Source: a virus
IMG/VR virus record: IMGVR_UViG_3300008113_000016
Location: 32,514-96,513 of that record
Length of the DNA: 64,000 bases
Strand: one strand, 5' to 3'
The position numbers were made by a program, and so were the translations under genes. Below the pieces are notes generated by a model, which saw only the letters and a program-made list of their open reading frames with translations, did not search any database and was not told the origin of the DNA. Within the stretch, counting starts at the first letter, position 1. Each line of letters begins with the position of its first letter. Shown in pieces: positions 40,890 to 48,557 of this stretch.

Positions 40890-43037
40890 ATTAGACGGTA
40901 CTTACGCATAGGTATATCAAGTTTTTTGGCATTTGGGTGGCTTGTAATAACACCCATAGATGCCAATTCTGATGATCCATTAACCGTTGCAGCCCAAGAA
41001 ATACAGGAACTTAATAGTGCCGTAGATAAACTAGACTATAAAGATGGTCTAGTAGACCTAATTGATATAGCGGAGAATAAGTTCACTTATGCTAAAAATG
41101 CAAAAGACGACATGGATGATGCAAAGAATGCATATGATGATGCCGTAGAAGCAGAGGCTATAGCCCTTGAAGAAAAAAATGATGCACAGTCAGCCGTCGA
41201 CGATCAGACAGCCACAGTAGCCCTAGCCCTTGAACATAAAGATAGCGCACTTGAAGATAAGAATGATGCACAGGACGCACTTGATATAGCCAACATAAAT
41301 GTTCAAAACACATTGTCAAATCTTCAATCTGCTGGAGGGTCAGGGCTTTCCTACACAGTTTATAACTTATTAAGAAGTGGAAACTCAGCAGTACCTGGAT
41401 CTGGAATATGCTCAGGAACATGGAACTCAAACTCCATGCAACTTCCAGTATGTGGAAATAGATATGAAAATATTGTAGTTAAATTTACTGGACAGATAAC
41501 ACTTCCATCATGGTTTTCAACAGTAGCATTTGCTGGATATACAGATGATGGTTTTAGAATGTATGTTGATGGACAGCCTGCTGTTAACAACTGGGTTGAG
41601 CAGGGAGCAAGATGGAGTGCTTGGTCTCCAACATATGATGTAAGCCAAGATAAAACTTTAGATGTAGAGATATGGTGGTATAACGGAGGAGGACCAGGAT
41701 CTTATCATCTTGGATGGACAATTCCTGGTGGTATGACTGGTGCAGGTTGTGATTATGCTGGAAATCCAAGAGTGTGGGGAGAAAACTTTAGTTGTAATCT
41801 AGATACATTCTCTTCTGGATCTGGACCAACACAGGCACAATTAGACGCACATGATAGTGCAATTTCAGATCAGCAAGACGCACTAGAAAACTATAACGAT
41901 AAGTTAGCAGAATATAATGACAAACTCAATGTTTATAATCAAGAAGTTGCAACACTCAATGCATATAATCAAACATTAATCAATAAAACTTCTGAGTATG
42001 ATAATGCTGTAAACGATACAGAAGATGCTTTATCTGAAAAAAATAATTCTATTTCTACTTTTAACAGTGCAATAAATGATGTTAATGCTGCTATTGATGA
42101 TGCATGGCGTTACTATGATGAGCAATCACAGAGAGAAATTCAAAGAGCAATTGCACAGGCAGCAGCAAATGCTGCAGCAAACCAACCAAAGCCAGAACCA
42201 AAGCCTACTGTTGAACCAGAAAAGCCAAAGCCTTCTCCACCACCAACAGATAAACCAGAGCCAAAGCCAACTAATCCTACTGCTACAGAAGACCCAGAAG
42301 GTTCTATTGGCAATCCAGATCCTAAGCCAACACCACCAGGACCTAAGCCAGAAGAGCCAAAACCAGAGGAACCTAAGCCAACCCCTGCCCCAACACCTGA
42401 ACCCAAGCCAGAGCCTGCTCCAGAGCCTCCTGTTGAGCCTGCTCCAGAACCTAAACCGCTTCCAAGACCAGATTTTAAGCCAGCAGAAAATGTTGATCCA
42501 GCAATTAAAGATGCAGCATTAGCAGCACTTATTCCAGAAAAAGGTAGCGGAACATCAGAAGATCTATCTGGAGTTATTGCCAATCTTACAAGCAAGGATA
42601 ATAAGTTAGTAAAACTTTCTGTAGAACAAACTGCAGCAGTAAGTCAAACACTTAAGGCTCTAACAAAAGAAGCAAAGGCTGAAATTGCTGGAGAACTTGG
42701 TATTTCTGCAGCAGAAGTTGCAAAGGTAGCAGAAGTAATGAAATCAGATCCTGCCGTTGCATCAGCATTTGTTGAGTTTGCAGATAGAGCAGGTGAGGCA
42801 GGAGATACACCAATGCCATTTACATTAGCAGATGCAACAACAGAAGTACAAACAGAAGCATTCTTAGCAGACCCACTTGGAGCATTATTTGAAGTGGATG
42901 TTACAGAACTCTTATCTAATTTCTCTGAGTTAGGTAAGGATATGACAGATGATCAGAGAGAAAAAGCGCAAGAAGTAATAGTTCCAGTAATCATTGTTTC
43001 GCAAATTGCATCAACAGTGATTGGAATGAGGAGGTAG
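40890..43037 (+). CDS. PA14-domain surface protein with Pro-rich stalk
   Basis: About 715 residues. A signal-like N-terminus (RRYLRIGISSFLAFGWLVITPIDA) precedes a long coiled coil (residues 30-150), a PA14 domain (about 155-310: AFAGYTDDGFRMYVDGQPAVNNW, WWYNGGG), another coiled coil, a Pro/Glu/Lys stalk (about 425-540, with repeated PEPKP units) and a helical C-terminus. PA14 domains bind carbohydrate. The only well-spaced ribosome site, AGGAG at 40877-40881, points to ATT at 40890; TTG at 40866 has none. A virion or host-surface attachment role is inferred. Confidence 0.75.
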   Translation: MRRYLRIGISSFLAFGWLVITPIDANSDDPLTVAAQEIQELNSAVDKLDYKDGLVDLIDIAENKFTYAKNAKDDMDDAKNAYDDAVEAEAIALEEKNDAQSAVDDQTATVALALEHKDSALEDKNDAQDALDIANINVQNTLSNLQSAGGSGLSYTVYNLLRSGNSAVPGSGICSGTWNSNSMQLPVCGNRYENIVVKFTGQITLPSWFSTVAFAGYTDDGFRMYVDGQPAVNNWVEQGARWSAWSPTYDVSQDKTLDVEIWWYNGGGPGSYHLGWTIPGGMTGAGCDYAGNPRVWGENFSCNLDTFSSGSGPTQAQLDAHDSAISDQQDALENYNDKLAEYNDKLNVYNQEVATLNAYNQTLINKTSEYDNAVNDTEDALSEKNNSISTFNSAINDVNAAIDDAWRYYDEQSQREIQRAIAQAAANAAANQPKPEPKPTVEPEKPKPSPPPTDKPEPKPTNPTATEDPEGSIGNPDPKPTPPGPKPEEPKPEEPKPTPAPTPEPKPEPAPEPPVEPAPEPKPLPRPDFKPAENVDPAIKDAALAALIPEKGSGTSEDLSGVIANLTSKDNKLVKLSVEQTAAVSQTLKALTKEAKAEIAGELGISAAEVAKVAEVMKSDPAVASAFVEFADRAGEAGDTPMPFTLADATTEVQTEAFLADPLGALFEVDVTELLSNFSELGKDMTDDQREKAQEVIVPVIIVSQIASTVIGMRR

Positions 43038-43038
43038 T

Positions 43039-43242
43039 ATGAAGATAATTAAGAAAGTCGTAAAAGGCTTCTTTACATGGCTTAAAGATGCGGGAATAGA
43101 AGTGATTGCACAGGCTTTCACCCTCCTTGGCTTCTTTATCGCATGGCTTACTTTAACTGGATCTGCTAGGGATATTGTTGGCATAGCCGTAATGATAACA
43201 ACAGCAGTTTGGTTAATCACCATACCTTTAAGAAAAGACTAA
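43039..43242 (+). CDS. Small two-helix membrane protein (possible holin partner)
   Basis: 67 residues with two hydrophobic segments (IEVIAQAFTLLGFFIAWLTL and IVGIAVMITTAVWLITIPL) and basic ends. It starts two bases after the previous stop and precedes the holin and endolysin. It may be a second holin or antiholin; not certain. Confidence 0.6.
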   Translation: MKIIKKVVKGFFTWLKDAGIEVIAQAFTLLGFFIAWLTLTGSARDIVGIAVMITTAVWLITIPLRKD

Positions 43243-43256
43243 TAAGGAGGAACATA

Positions 43257-43574
43257 ATGGCAAGAAGAAAGAAAGATGTAGACCTAACAATCCTTGACCC
43301 TGAGACAGGTCAAGAAGTTCTTGGTGGAGCAGTAACTAATCTATGGAACATTTTCCTAAGAATTGTTGCTGTCTTTGCTGCGTCAGGCTTGTCAGTCATT
43401 GGTGCTGGAGCGGTAGTAGGTATCTCTACCCTTACAGCAGTAACAATGGCTGGCTTGTTGGGTGTGGCTACAGTAGTCGAAAGACTAGCAAGAGCCTTCC
43501 TAGATGATGGCAAGTTGTCTGCTGAAGAAATTAATCAGGCATTTGCTAAAGTTGACAAGAAATCAGGAGAGTAA
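43257..43574 (+). CDS. Holin (r1t/actinophage type)
   Basis: 105 residues from ATG 43257 with AAGGAGG upstream. Two membrane segments: LWNIFLRIVAVFAASGLSVIGAGAVVGI and TAVTMAGLLGVATVVERLARAF, flanked by a basic N-terminus and a Glu/Lys tail. The Ala/Gly-rich second segment and position before the endolysin agree with the r1t-type actinophage holin family. It would time host membrane permeabilisation. Confidence 0.75.
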   Translation: MARRKKDVDLTILDPETGQEVLGGAVTNLWNIFLRIVAVFAASGLSVIGAGAVVGISTLTAVTMAGLLGVATVVERLARAFLDDGKLSAEEINQAFAKVDKKSGE

Positions 43575-43579
43575 TTTTC

Positions 43580-43588
43580 TGATATAAT
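43580..43588 (+). promoter_or_regulatory. Extended -10 promoter of endolysin
   Basis: TGA-TATAAT (43580-43588), no good -35 at 17 bases. Predicted start about 43595, just before the hairpin at 43602. Confidence 0.6.
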
Positions 43589-43601
43589 ATTGTTATTAAG
43601 T

Positions 43602-43626
43602 CCCACCCTGAGCAAATCAGGGTGGG
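43602..43626 (+). promoter_or_regulatory. 5' leader stem-loop of endolysin mRNA
   Basis: CCCACCCTGA (43602-43611), GCAAA loop, TCAGGGTGGG (43617-43626): a perfect 10-bp stem placed about 7 bases after the predicted start and about 12 bases before the AAGGAG ribosome site. No T-run, so it may protect the mRNA 5' end or control timing. Confidence 0.65.
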
Positions 43627-43648
43627 CATACAATATAAGGAGTTTATC

Positions 43649-44452
43649 ATGGCAGAAAAAGGAACACTGGCAAAAATTATTGAGGTTGCCAAAGCAGAAG
43701 TTGGGACCATTGAGGGTCCAAAAGATAATGAAACAAAGTATGGTAAGTGGACTGGAGCAAACTTTTTGCCATGGTGCCAGTCTTTTGTTTCTTGGTGTGC
43801 ATACACATCAGGATTAGACGCAAAGAAGTATCCAAAGAGTGCAGCAACGATTGCTGCTTCAGACTGGTTTAAGAAAAATAATCGTTGGGCAGATGCTCGT
43901 AATGACGATCCAACTCCAGGAGATTGGATCTATTTTGATTTTCCAGATGATGGTGTCAATAGAATCTCACATGTAGGAATTTGCATTAAAAATAATGGTG
44001 ATGGAACAATTCAAGTTATTGAAGGAAATACTTCAGGAACTGCAAAGGGAGATCAAAGAAATGGCGGAATGTGCGTAGAAAAGACTCGTGCATATGTCAA
44101 AAATAATAAAAAGAAGTTAATTAATGCCGTAGTTGGTTGGGGAAGACCAGTATATGTTGGAGAAGAAAATCTTCCTTTGCTATCTAAGGTTGGTTCATCT
44201 GATGCTGCTCCTGTTGCACCTAAGACAGTAAAGAAGCCAGCACCTACAAAGCCTGTACAGTTTGTTAATTTAAAGGTTGGTTCAAAAGGACAGAATGTAA
44301 AAACAATTCAAGCAGCATTAAAACTGAAAACTGATGGTGCTTTTGGTCCTGGAACAGAAAAGGCTGTAAAAGAATTTCAAGCAAAAAACAAAATGCTTCT
44401 GACAGGCATTGTTGATGAAACACTATTTAAGTTGTTAAGGGGTTCAAAGTAA
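43649..44452 (+). CDS. Endolysin (CHAP plus peptidoglycan-binding domain)
   Basis: 267 residues from ATG 43649, with AAGGAG upstream. CHAP-type NlpC/P60-like amidase/endopeptidase: catalytic Cys in PWCQSFVSWC (C43), His in RISHVGIC (about 112). The C-terminal PG_binding_1 domain starts LKVGSKGQNVKTIQAALKLKTDGAFGPGTEKAVKEFQ. It cleaves host peptidoglycan after the holin acts. Confidence 0.9.
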   Translation: MAEKGTLAKIIEVAKAEVGTIEGPKDNETKYGKWTGANFLPWCQSFVSWCAYTSGLDAKKYPKSAATIAASDWFKKNNRWADARNDDPTPGDWIYFDFPDDGVNRISHVGICIKNNGDGTIQVIEGNTSGTAKGDQRNGGMCVEKTRAYVKNNKKKLINAVVGWGRPVYVGEENLPLLSKVGSSDAAPVAPKTVKKPAPTKPVQFVNLKVGSKGQNVKTIQAALKLKTDGAFGPGTEKAVKEFQAKNKMLLTGIVDETLFKLLRGSK

Positions 44453-45288
44453 TGGCAATTGCTGAAGGCGATTTGGTAATGGGCAACACATCTGAGGGAA
44501 TGATCCACGGAATGGTTGAGCATATTATGTGGGAAGGTGGAACATTAGGAACACCTGGAACAGAGTTTGCAATTGAATCAATGCCACCAGATAATCCAGC
44601 AATGTCAGTTAGAATCTACAGAGAGTTAAATGGAACTTGGCAGCCAACAGCATATAGCATTGGCATGATGTATCTTAGTGCTACTAAACTTGAAACTCTT
44701 AAGGGTCATAGCATGGACGATGAAGATGATGAAGATAAAGAAAAGGTTAGAAAGAAAGCACCTTGTTGGGATGGTTATGTACAACGTGGAATGAAGCCAG
44801 GAGAAAATGGAAGAATGGTTCCAAACTGCGTACCAGTTGCTAAGTCAAACGATTTCTTTGAAGATAACGACGATGTAGTTTATGATTACGAAACAGTATC
44901 TAAGGCTGAAGGCTATAGCCCACCAGAAGGTGCTAGATCAGCAGCACGTCGTGCTATTAAGTTGAAGGAACAAGGTAAGGCTAAGGGTGCGGGAACTTCT
45001 GTGGGTTGGACTCGTGCAGGTCAACTTGCTAGAGGAGAAACCCTTTCTCTTAGTACAGTTAAAAGAATGTATTCATACTTTAGTAGACATGAGGTTGACA
45101 AGCAGGGCAAGGATTGGAACAATGCAGAAAGCCCTTCAAATGGCAAGATTATGTGGCTTGCTTGGGGCGGAGACGCAGGGTATTCATGGTCTAGATCAAT
45201 TGTTGAAAGATCAAAGAAGAAGACTACTAAGTCAAACACTGTTAGTTGGTTTGGTCACTTTAACCCTAAAGGCGTTAGAAAGTCCTAA
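44452..45288 (+). CDS. Phage structural/maturation-linked protein
   Basis: 278 residues. Three parts: a beta domain (IAEGDLVMGNTSEGMIHGMVEHIMWEGG), a CWDGYVQRGMKPGENGRMVPNCVPV unit common in phage head/capsid polyproteins, and a C-terminal domain (PPEGARSAARRAIKLKEQGKAKGAGTSVGW ... MYSYFSRHEVDKQGKDWNNAE...IMWLAWGGDAGYSWS) also known from phage proteins. No protease residues certain. TAATG overlap with endolysin. Confidence 0.6.
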   Translation: MAIAEGDLVMGNTSEGMIHGMVEHIMWEGGTLGTPGTEFAIESMPPDNPAMSVRIYRELNGTWQPTAYSIGMMYLSATKLETLKGHSMDDEDDEDKEKVRKKAPCWDGYVQRGMKPGENGRMVPNCVPVAKSNDFFEDNDDVVYDYETVSKAEGYSPPEGARSAARRAIKLKEQGKAKGAGTSVGWTRAGQLARGETLSLSTVKRMYSYFSRHEVDKQGKDWNNAESPSNGKIMWLAWGGDAGYSWSRSIVERSKKKTTKSNTVSWFGHFNPKGVRKS

Positions 45289-45289
45289 C

Positions 45290-45318
45290 TTGACTTCCAT
45301 TGCCCATTTTGATATAAT
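45290..45318 (+). promoter_or_regulatory. Near-consensus promoter for the micro-protein operon
   Basis: TTGACT (45290-45295), 17-base spacer, TGA-TATAAT (45313-45318). It starts a 2.4-kb run of overlapping tiny genes. Confidence 0.85.
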
Positions 45319-45350
45319 TGGGTAATAAACAACATGAAAGGTAAATTATT

Positions 45351-45446
45351 ATGGTTCATTCTCTTTGGCTTTTGGCTGCATTTGCTGTTGGCTGGATTGT
45401 CTGTTATATTCAAATGACATACGGCGTAGATCAAGATCAAGACTAA
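45351..45446 (+). CDS. Membrane micro-protein
   Basis: 31 residues with one hydrophobic segment (LWLLAAFAVGWIVCYI) and an acidic tail. Ribosome site GAAAGG. It overlaps the next start through TAATG. Confidence 0.5.
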   Translation: MVHSLWLLAAFAVGWIVCYIQMTYGVDQDQD

Positions 45447-45556
45447 TGTCAAGTAACAGGGTTGTCATTTGTCCACAATGCAAAAAAGAACTAGAGGTTC
45501 GTTCTGCTTTTGCTCATCACACACTATACAATCACATAAGTAAAGCGCACAAGTAA
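45446..45556 (+). CDS. C2H2-like zinc-finger micro-protein
   Basis: 36 residues from ATG 45446: ICPQCKKELEVRSAFAHHTLYNHISKAHK, a CxxC...H...H zinc finger. TAATG coupling to the membrane micro-protein. Probably DNA- or RNA-binding. Confidence 0.6.
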   Translation: MSSNRVVICPQCKKELEVRSAFAHHTLYNHISKAHK

Positions 45557-45568
45557 TTGACAAACATT

Positions 45569-45826
45569 ATGCGTATGGACTGGGCAGCGTTAGGCTATCA
45601 AGCAAACTGGAAAGATGGGATGGTATCTTGGGAGATACCTGATCCATTTGATACATTTGTAGCAGAAAAAGATGCTAAGTCTAAGGGTGCTAAGTACGAC
45701 TTCTTTGCAAAAGAATGGTCAATGAACTGTGGCTGCTGCAATGAAGAGTTGTTTGCTAAAAATAAAAAGATGCTAACTAAAATTAGACTTTATCATACTA
45801 GAAATGAGTGCTGCGGTGGCTATTAG
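45569..45826 (+). CDS. Cys-rich small protein
   Basis: 85 residues from ATG 45569; TTG at 45557 is an alternative. RMDWAALGYQANWKDGMVSWEIPDPFDTFVAEK and NCGCCNEELFAKN with a later CC suggest metal binding. Function unknown. Confidence 0.5.
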   Translation: MRMDWAALGYQANWKDGMVSWEIPDPFDTFVAEKDAKSKGAKYDFFAKEWSMNCGCCNEELFAKNKKMLTKIRLYHTRNECCGGY

Positions 45827-45962
45827 TTGTATTGAATGCAATCAATCAGAAGAAGATGAAGACTTCTACGACAAGCATCAATGGCTTCCAGATCGATTAT
45901 GGTGCGTTAATAAGAGAGTTGATGAAATGACACAGAGCATAGTTAAAAAGGCTAAAAGATGA
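45804..45962 (+). CDS. Small Cys-containing protein
   Basis: 52 residues starting inside the previous gene: MSAAVAISCIECNQSEEDEDFYDKHQWLPDRLWC, then a basic helix. A CxxC and a lone C may bind zinc. Its TGA overlaps the next ATG. Confidence 0.5.
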   Translation: MSAAVAISCIECNQSEEDEDFYDKHQWLPDRLWCVNKRVDEMTQSIVKKAKR

Positions 45963-46198
45963 ATCATGATGAGTTAAGATCTAAAATTCAGCATTATAAT
46001 TGGGTGGAAGCGACAGATTTAATTAAGGCATTAGATGCAGTAGTGAAGTTGCATAAGCCAGTCATGGCATTTACAGGCGGATATGACGGGGAAGAAAATG
46101 AATTATGGGCAGAGCAATGTCAAGAATGTTCAGGTAATGGATTTAGCCAGATGTATCCCTGCACAACTATTCAGGCTATTGAGAAGGAACTAAAATGA
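45959..46198 (+). CDS. Small Cys-pair protein
   Basis: 79 residues. Helical N-terminus (ELRSKIQHYNWVEATDLIKALDAVVKLH) and a QCQECSGNGFSQMYPC segment resembling one zinc knuckle of DnaJ type. ATGA overlaps on both sides. Confidence 0.55.
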   Translation: MNHDELRSKIQHYNWVEATDLIKALDAVVKLHKPVMAFTGGYDGEENELWAEQCQECSGNGFSQMYPCTTIQAIEKELK

Positions 46199-46464
46199 TT
46201 GATTGGTTAGTTAATAGAATATTTAGGTGGGATCCACTAAGACATGCTATCTTTGATGAAGTAAGGTTGTATCAATCTGTGGATAGGGCAATGTGGGAAG
46301 AAGAAAGAGATAACCCAACTAACCTTACATGGTCTGAAGGTAATAGGTGGTACGGCTGGACTTACAATAGTAAGGCTAAACGTTACTATTTTGATGATAT
46401 TGGCAATGAGTCTCTAATGGGATTATGGGAAGATCAATGGAAGAGAGAGAAAGACAATGAATAA
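46195..46464 (+). CDS. Trp-rich small protein
   Basis: 89 residues with nine Trp, including MWEEERDNPTNLTWSEGNRWYGWTYNSKAKRYYFDD. Possibly a WW-like or compact beta fold. Unknown function; coupled to neighbours by short overlaps. Confidence 0.5.
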   Translation: MIDWLVNRIFRWDPLRHAIFDEVRLYQSVDRAMWEEERDNPTNLTWSEGNRWYGWTYNSKAKRYYFDDIGNESLMGLWEDQWKREKDNE

Positions 46465-46594
46465 AGAGTTTAAAGTAGGAAAGAAATGGGTATCTATAGG
46501 TGCTAGTAAACGAAGATTTGCTATAGGTTTTGCCATTTCTCCTTGGTCTATAGATATAGACTTTTTGTGGTTTTGGATTGGAGTAGAACTGTAA
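46457..46594 (+). CDS. Small hydrophobic protein
   Basis: 45 residues: a basic start (MNKEFKVGKKWVSIGASKRRF) and a hydrophobic, Trp-rich end (IGFAISPWSIDIDFLWFWIGVEL). Overlaps the previous gene by 8 bases. Possibly membrane-associated. Confidence 0.45.
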   Translation: MNKEFKVGKKWVSIGASKRRFAIGFAISPWSIDIDFLWFWIGVEL

Positions 46595-46863
46595 TGTTAT
46601 GGTCATGGATATTAGCGGTTATTGGCGTTGCAGGAATTTACTTTGTTGGTAAAAAAACTATTTGGGGTTGGTTAGTATTACTATTTAATGAAACATTGTG
46701 GATTGCTTATGCAGTATTAACACAACAATACGGTTTTATTTTTAGTGCTATTGCATATGCAATTGTTTATATTAAATCTTACATACACTGGACTAATGAT
46801 AAGAAAGTAATGATTAAGAACCTTGAAGATACTATTGAAGATATGGAGTTTTTTAGAGAATGA
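46594..46863 (+). CDS. Small three-helix membrane protein
   Basis: 89 residues from ATG 46594 (TAATG). Hydrophobic segments at about 4-18, 24-43 and 47-62, then a charged C-terminal helix. The pattern GWLVLLFNETLWIAYAVLTQQYGFIFSAIAYAIVYI recalls short PnuC-like phage membrane proteins, but the match is weak. Confidence 0.55.
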   Translation: MLWSWILAVIGVAGIYFVGKKTIWGWLVLLFNETLWIAYAVLTQQYGFIFSAIAYAIVYIKSYIHWTNDKKVMIKNLEDTIEDMEFFRE

Positions 46864-47021
46864 AAGATATCTTGTTGTCTACGCTCACAGGCTTTGGCTG
46901 CGGTCTAGTGTTTGCTTTGTTTAAGTTGCCAGTGCCAGCCCCTCCAGTTTTTGCAGGAGTTGCTGGTATTATTGGATTGTGGGTAGGATATAGTTTGATC
47001 TCAGGAGGATTAAATGGGTAA
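46860..47021 (+). CDS. XapX-type small membrane protein
   Basis: 53 residues: STLTGFGCGLVFALFKLPVPAPPVFAGVAGIIGLWVGYSLI matches XapX-domain proteins (GxxFxxxxLPxPAPPxxAGxxGIxGxxxG), with two membrane helices. XapX proteins have unknown function. ATGA overlap with the previous gene. Confidence 0.7.
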   Translation: MKDILLSTLTGFGCGLVFALFKLPVPAPPVFAGVAGIIGLWVGYSLISGGLNG

Positions 47022-47151
47022 GCATAAGGATAAGATTGAAAAGGCTCTAGAAATTAGACGAGCACACCATAAGGGTCCAGGTCCTGCACCTGGATCAATG
47101 AACAAGAAGAAGACTGGCTACAGAGGTCAGAAGGCTAGAGGCAATAAGTAA
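47014..47151 (+). CDS. Basic Gly/Lys-rich micro-protein
   Basis: 45 residues, strongly basic (GKHKDKIEKALEIRRAHHKGPGPAPGSMNKKKTGYRGQKARGNK). AGGAGG sits upstream inside the XapX gene. Likely nucleic-acid binding. TAATG overlap with the methyltransferase. Confidence 0.5.
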   Translation: MGKHKDKIEKALEIRRAHHKGPGPAPGSMNKKKTGYRGQKARGNK

Positions 47152-47714
47152 TGGGGTTTTGGGATAGCCTAGACAAAGAAACTGCGGGAGATGCCATCCT
47201 AACAGGATATAAAGGTGATCTTGCAGATATGCCTCTCTATGAAGAGGTACACAACAAAGTTCCAGGAGGTCACTCAGTTCTTGACTTTGGCTGTGGTGTA
47301 GGAAGAAATATCCCAAGCCTAGTAAACAAGTTTGAAAAGGTAGTAGGGTATGACTTCCCTAATATGCTTGATCTAGTTCCAGAAGGGCGGAAACAGGTAA
47401 GCAATGACCCATACAAACTATCTTACAGTAGTAACTGGGACTATGTATCCCTACAGAAATATGATTGTATCTTTGCTAGTTTAGTCTTCCAGCATATTGA
47501 TGAAGAAGAACTAAATACATACTTATCAGATATGCAAGGTATGTTGGTTAATAAATTAGTTGTACATTCAAGAACTACTTTAGATAACGGTACTACTCTA
47601 GTGTTACCTATTATTGAAAAATACTTTGCTTTGGATTCTATTGATTATAAGAAAGATCCAAACAGTGCTGCTTACGATCACTTCATTGCGGTCTTTAAGC
47701 ATCAGTGGATGTAG
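47151..47714 (+). CDS. Class I SAM-dependent methyltransferase
   Basis: 187 residues. SAM-binding motif I SVLDFGCGVGRNIPSLV, motif II EKVVGYDFPNMLDLV, and YDCIFASLVFQHIDEEELNTYLSDM. It has the Methyltransf_11/25 layout; the substrate is unclear. Its last 10 bases form the 5' end of tRNA-Gly, and its TAG stop coincides with the TAG of the tRNA. Confidence 0.8.
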   Translation: MGFWDSLDKETAGDAILTGYKGDLADMPLYEEVHNKVPGGHSVLDFGCGVGRNIPSLVNKFEKVVGYDFPNMLDLVPEGRKQVSNDPYKLSYSSNWDYVSLQKYDCIFASLVFQHIDEEELNTYLSDMQGMLVNKLVVHSRTTLDNGTTLVLPIIEKYFALDSIDYKKDPNSAAYDHFIAVFKHQWM

Positions 47715-47775
47715 CGTAGTGGTAGCGCATCACCTTGCCAAGGTGTAGGTGTGGGTTCGATTCCCATCATCCGCT
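47705..47775 (+). tRNA. tRNA-Gly (GCC)
   Basis: Acceptor GTGGATG/CATCCGC, D-arm GCGT...GCGC, anticodon loop TTGCCAA with anticodon GCC at 47737-47739 (stem TCACC/GGTGT has one T-T mismatch at its base), T-arm GTGGG-TTCGATT-CCCAT. The 5' end overlaps the methyltransferase stop codon. Confidence 0.88.
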
Positions 47776-47786
47776 CAAAAATAACT

Positions 47787-47813
47787 AAAGGGGCTACTTT
47801 ATGTAGCCCCTTT
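47787..47813. terminator. Bidirectional rho-independent terminator
   Basis: AAAGGGGCTAC (47787-47797), TTTAT loop, GTAGCCCCTTT (47803-47813): a perfect 11-bp stem flanked by A and T tracts. It ends the rightward block after tRNA-Gly and also stops leftward transcription from hsp20. Confidence 0.92.
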
Positions 47814-47892
47814 AATCTTTAAATTTCGGCGGTGACTAGAAGCGTCGGCGTGACTAGGAGCAATAAAGTATTGTCCCAATACACCTAGTCCT

Positions 47893-48312
47893 CTACTTAA
47901 TCCGAATAGTTTTTGGTTTCTTCTCTTCTGGCACAATACGTTCTACTTCGATGGTTAGCATTCCTGCATCCATCTTGGCTCCAACGACTTCCATGAATTC
48001 GCCAAGTGCAAAAGTTCTTACGAACTTTCTTGTGGCAATACCTCTGTGAAGATACTCTGCAGCATCCTCATCAGCCTTTTCACCTTTAACGATAAGTGTG
48101 CCATTATCTACAGACACCTCTACATCGTCCTTGTCGAAGCCAGCAACAGCAATAGATACCTTGTAGGTATCATCGTTTTCTTTCACGATATTATAAGGTG
48201 GATATGATTGCTTAGATGCTGCTTCATGAATATGTGCAAAACGGTCTAACTCACGGTTAAACCCAATAAAAAAAGGATCTGAGAACAGATCCATAGTAAA
48301 TAGATTACCCAT
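47893..48312 (-). CDS. Small heat-shock protein (Hsp20/IbpA-like)
   Basis: 139 residues from ATG 48312 with AAAAGGAGAAC upstream. Alpha-crystallin domain: YNIVKENDDTYKVSIAVAGFDKDDVEVSVDNGTLIVKGEK, then IATRKFVRTFALGEFMEV and GMLTIEVERIVPEEKKPKTIRIK with the C-terminal I-x-I motif. A holdase chaperone; in T4-like cyanophages similar proteins are structural helpers. It has its own promoter and a bidirectional terminator, so it is an independent unit. Confidence 0.9.
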   Translation of the reverse strand: MGNLFTMDLFSDPFFIGFNRELDRFAHIHEAASKQSYPPYNIVKENDDTYKVSIAVAGFDKDDVEVSVDNGTLIVKGEKADEDAAEYLHRGIATRKFVRTFALGEFMEVVGAKMDAGMLTIEVERIVPEEKKPKTIRIK

Positions 48313-48374
48313 TTTTGTTCTCCTTTTAAGCGAGTAAATTGGCGGAATCCCAAATGGCAATTCCACCTGATACC

Positions 48375-48404
48375 ATTATACTATATAGAACAATATAAGG
48401 TCAA
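48375..48404 (-). promoter_or_regulatory. hsp20 promoter
   Basis: Leftward TTGACC (complement of 48399-48404), 18-base spacer, TATAAT (complement of 48375-48380). About 60 bases before the hsp20 start. Confidence 0.8.
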
Positions 48405-48473
48405 TTTATCTTGAATCAAGGATAACTTCCCAGTGATTAATTCCGTTCCTCCGTAATATGTTATACTAGAGAT

Positions 48474-48557
48474 ATGAAACCTTTCTTAATTTTACTTCTT
48501 GGATTATTCATCTTTCTTAACTATATGGCTTATTTACAACAACAGAATTGGGGATAA
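48474..48557 (+). CDS. Membrane micro-peptide by the origin
   Basis: 27 residues: MKPFLILLLGLFIFLNYMAYLQQQNWG, mainly one hydrophobic segment. A TTATACT lies before it but the ribosome site is weak. The stop reaches into the first repeat of the DnaA-box cluster. Uncertain as a gene. Confidence 0.35.
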   Translation: MKPFLILLLGLFIFLNYMAYLQQQNWG

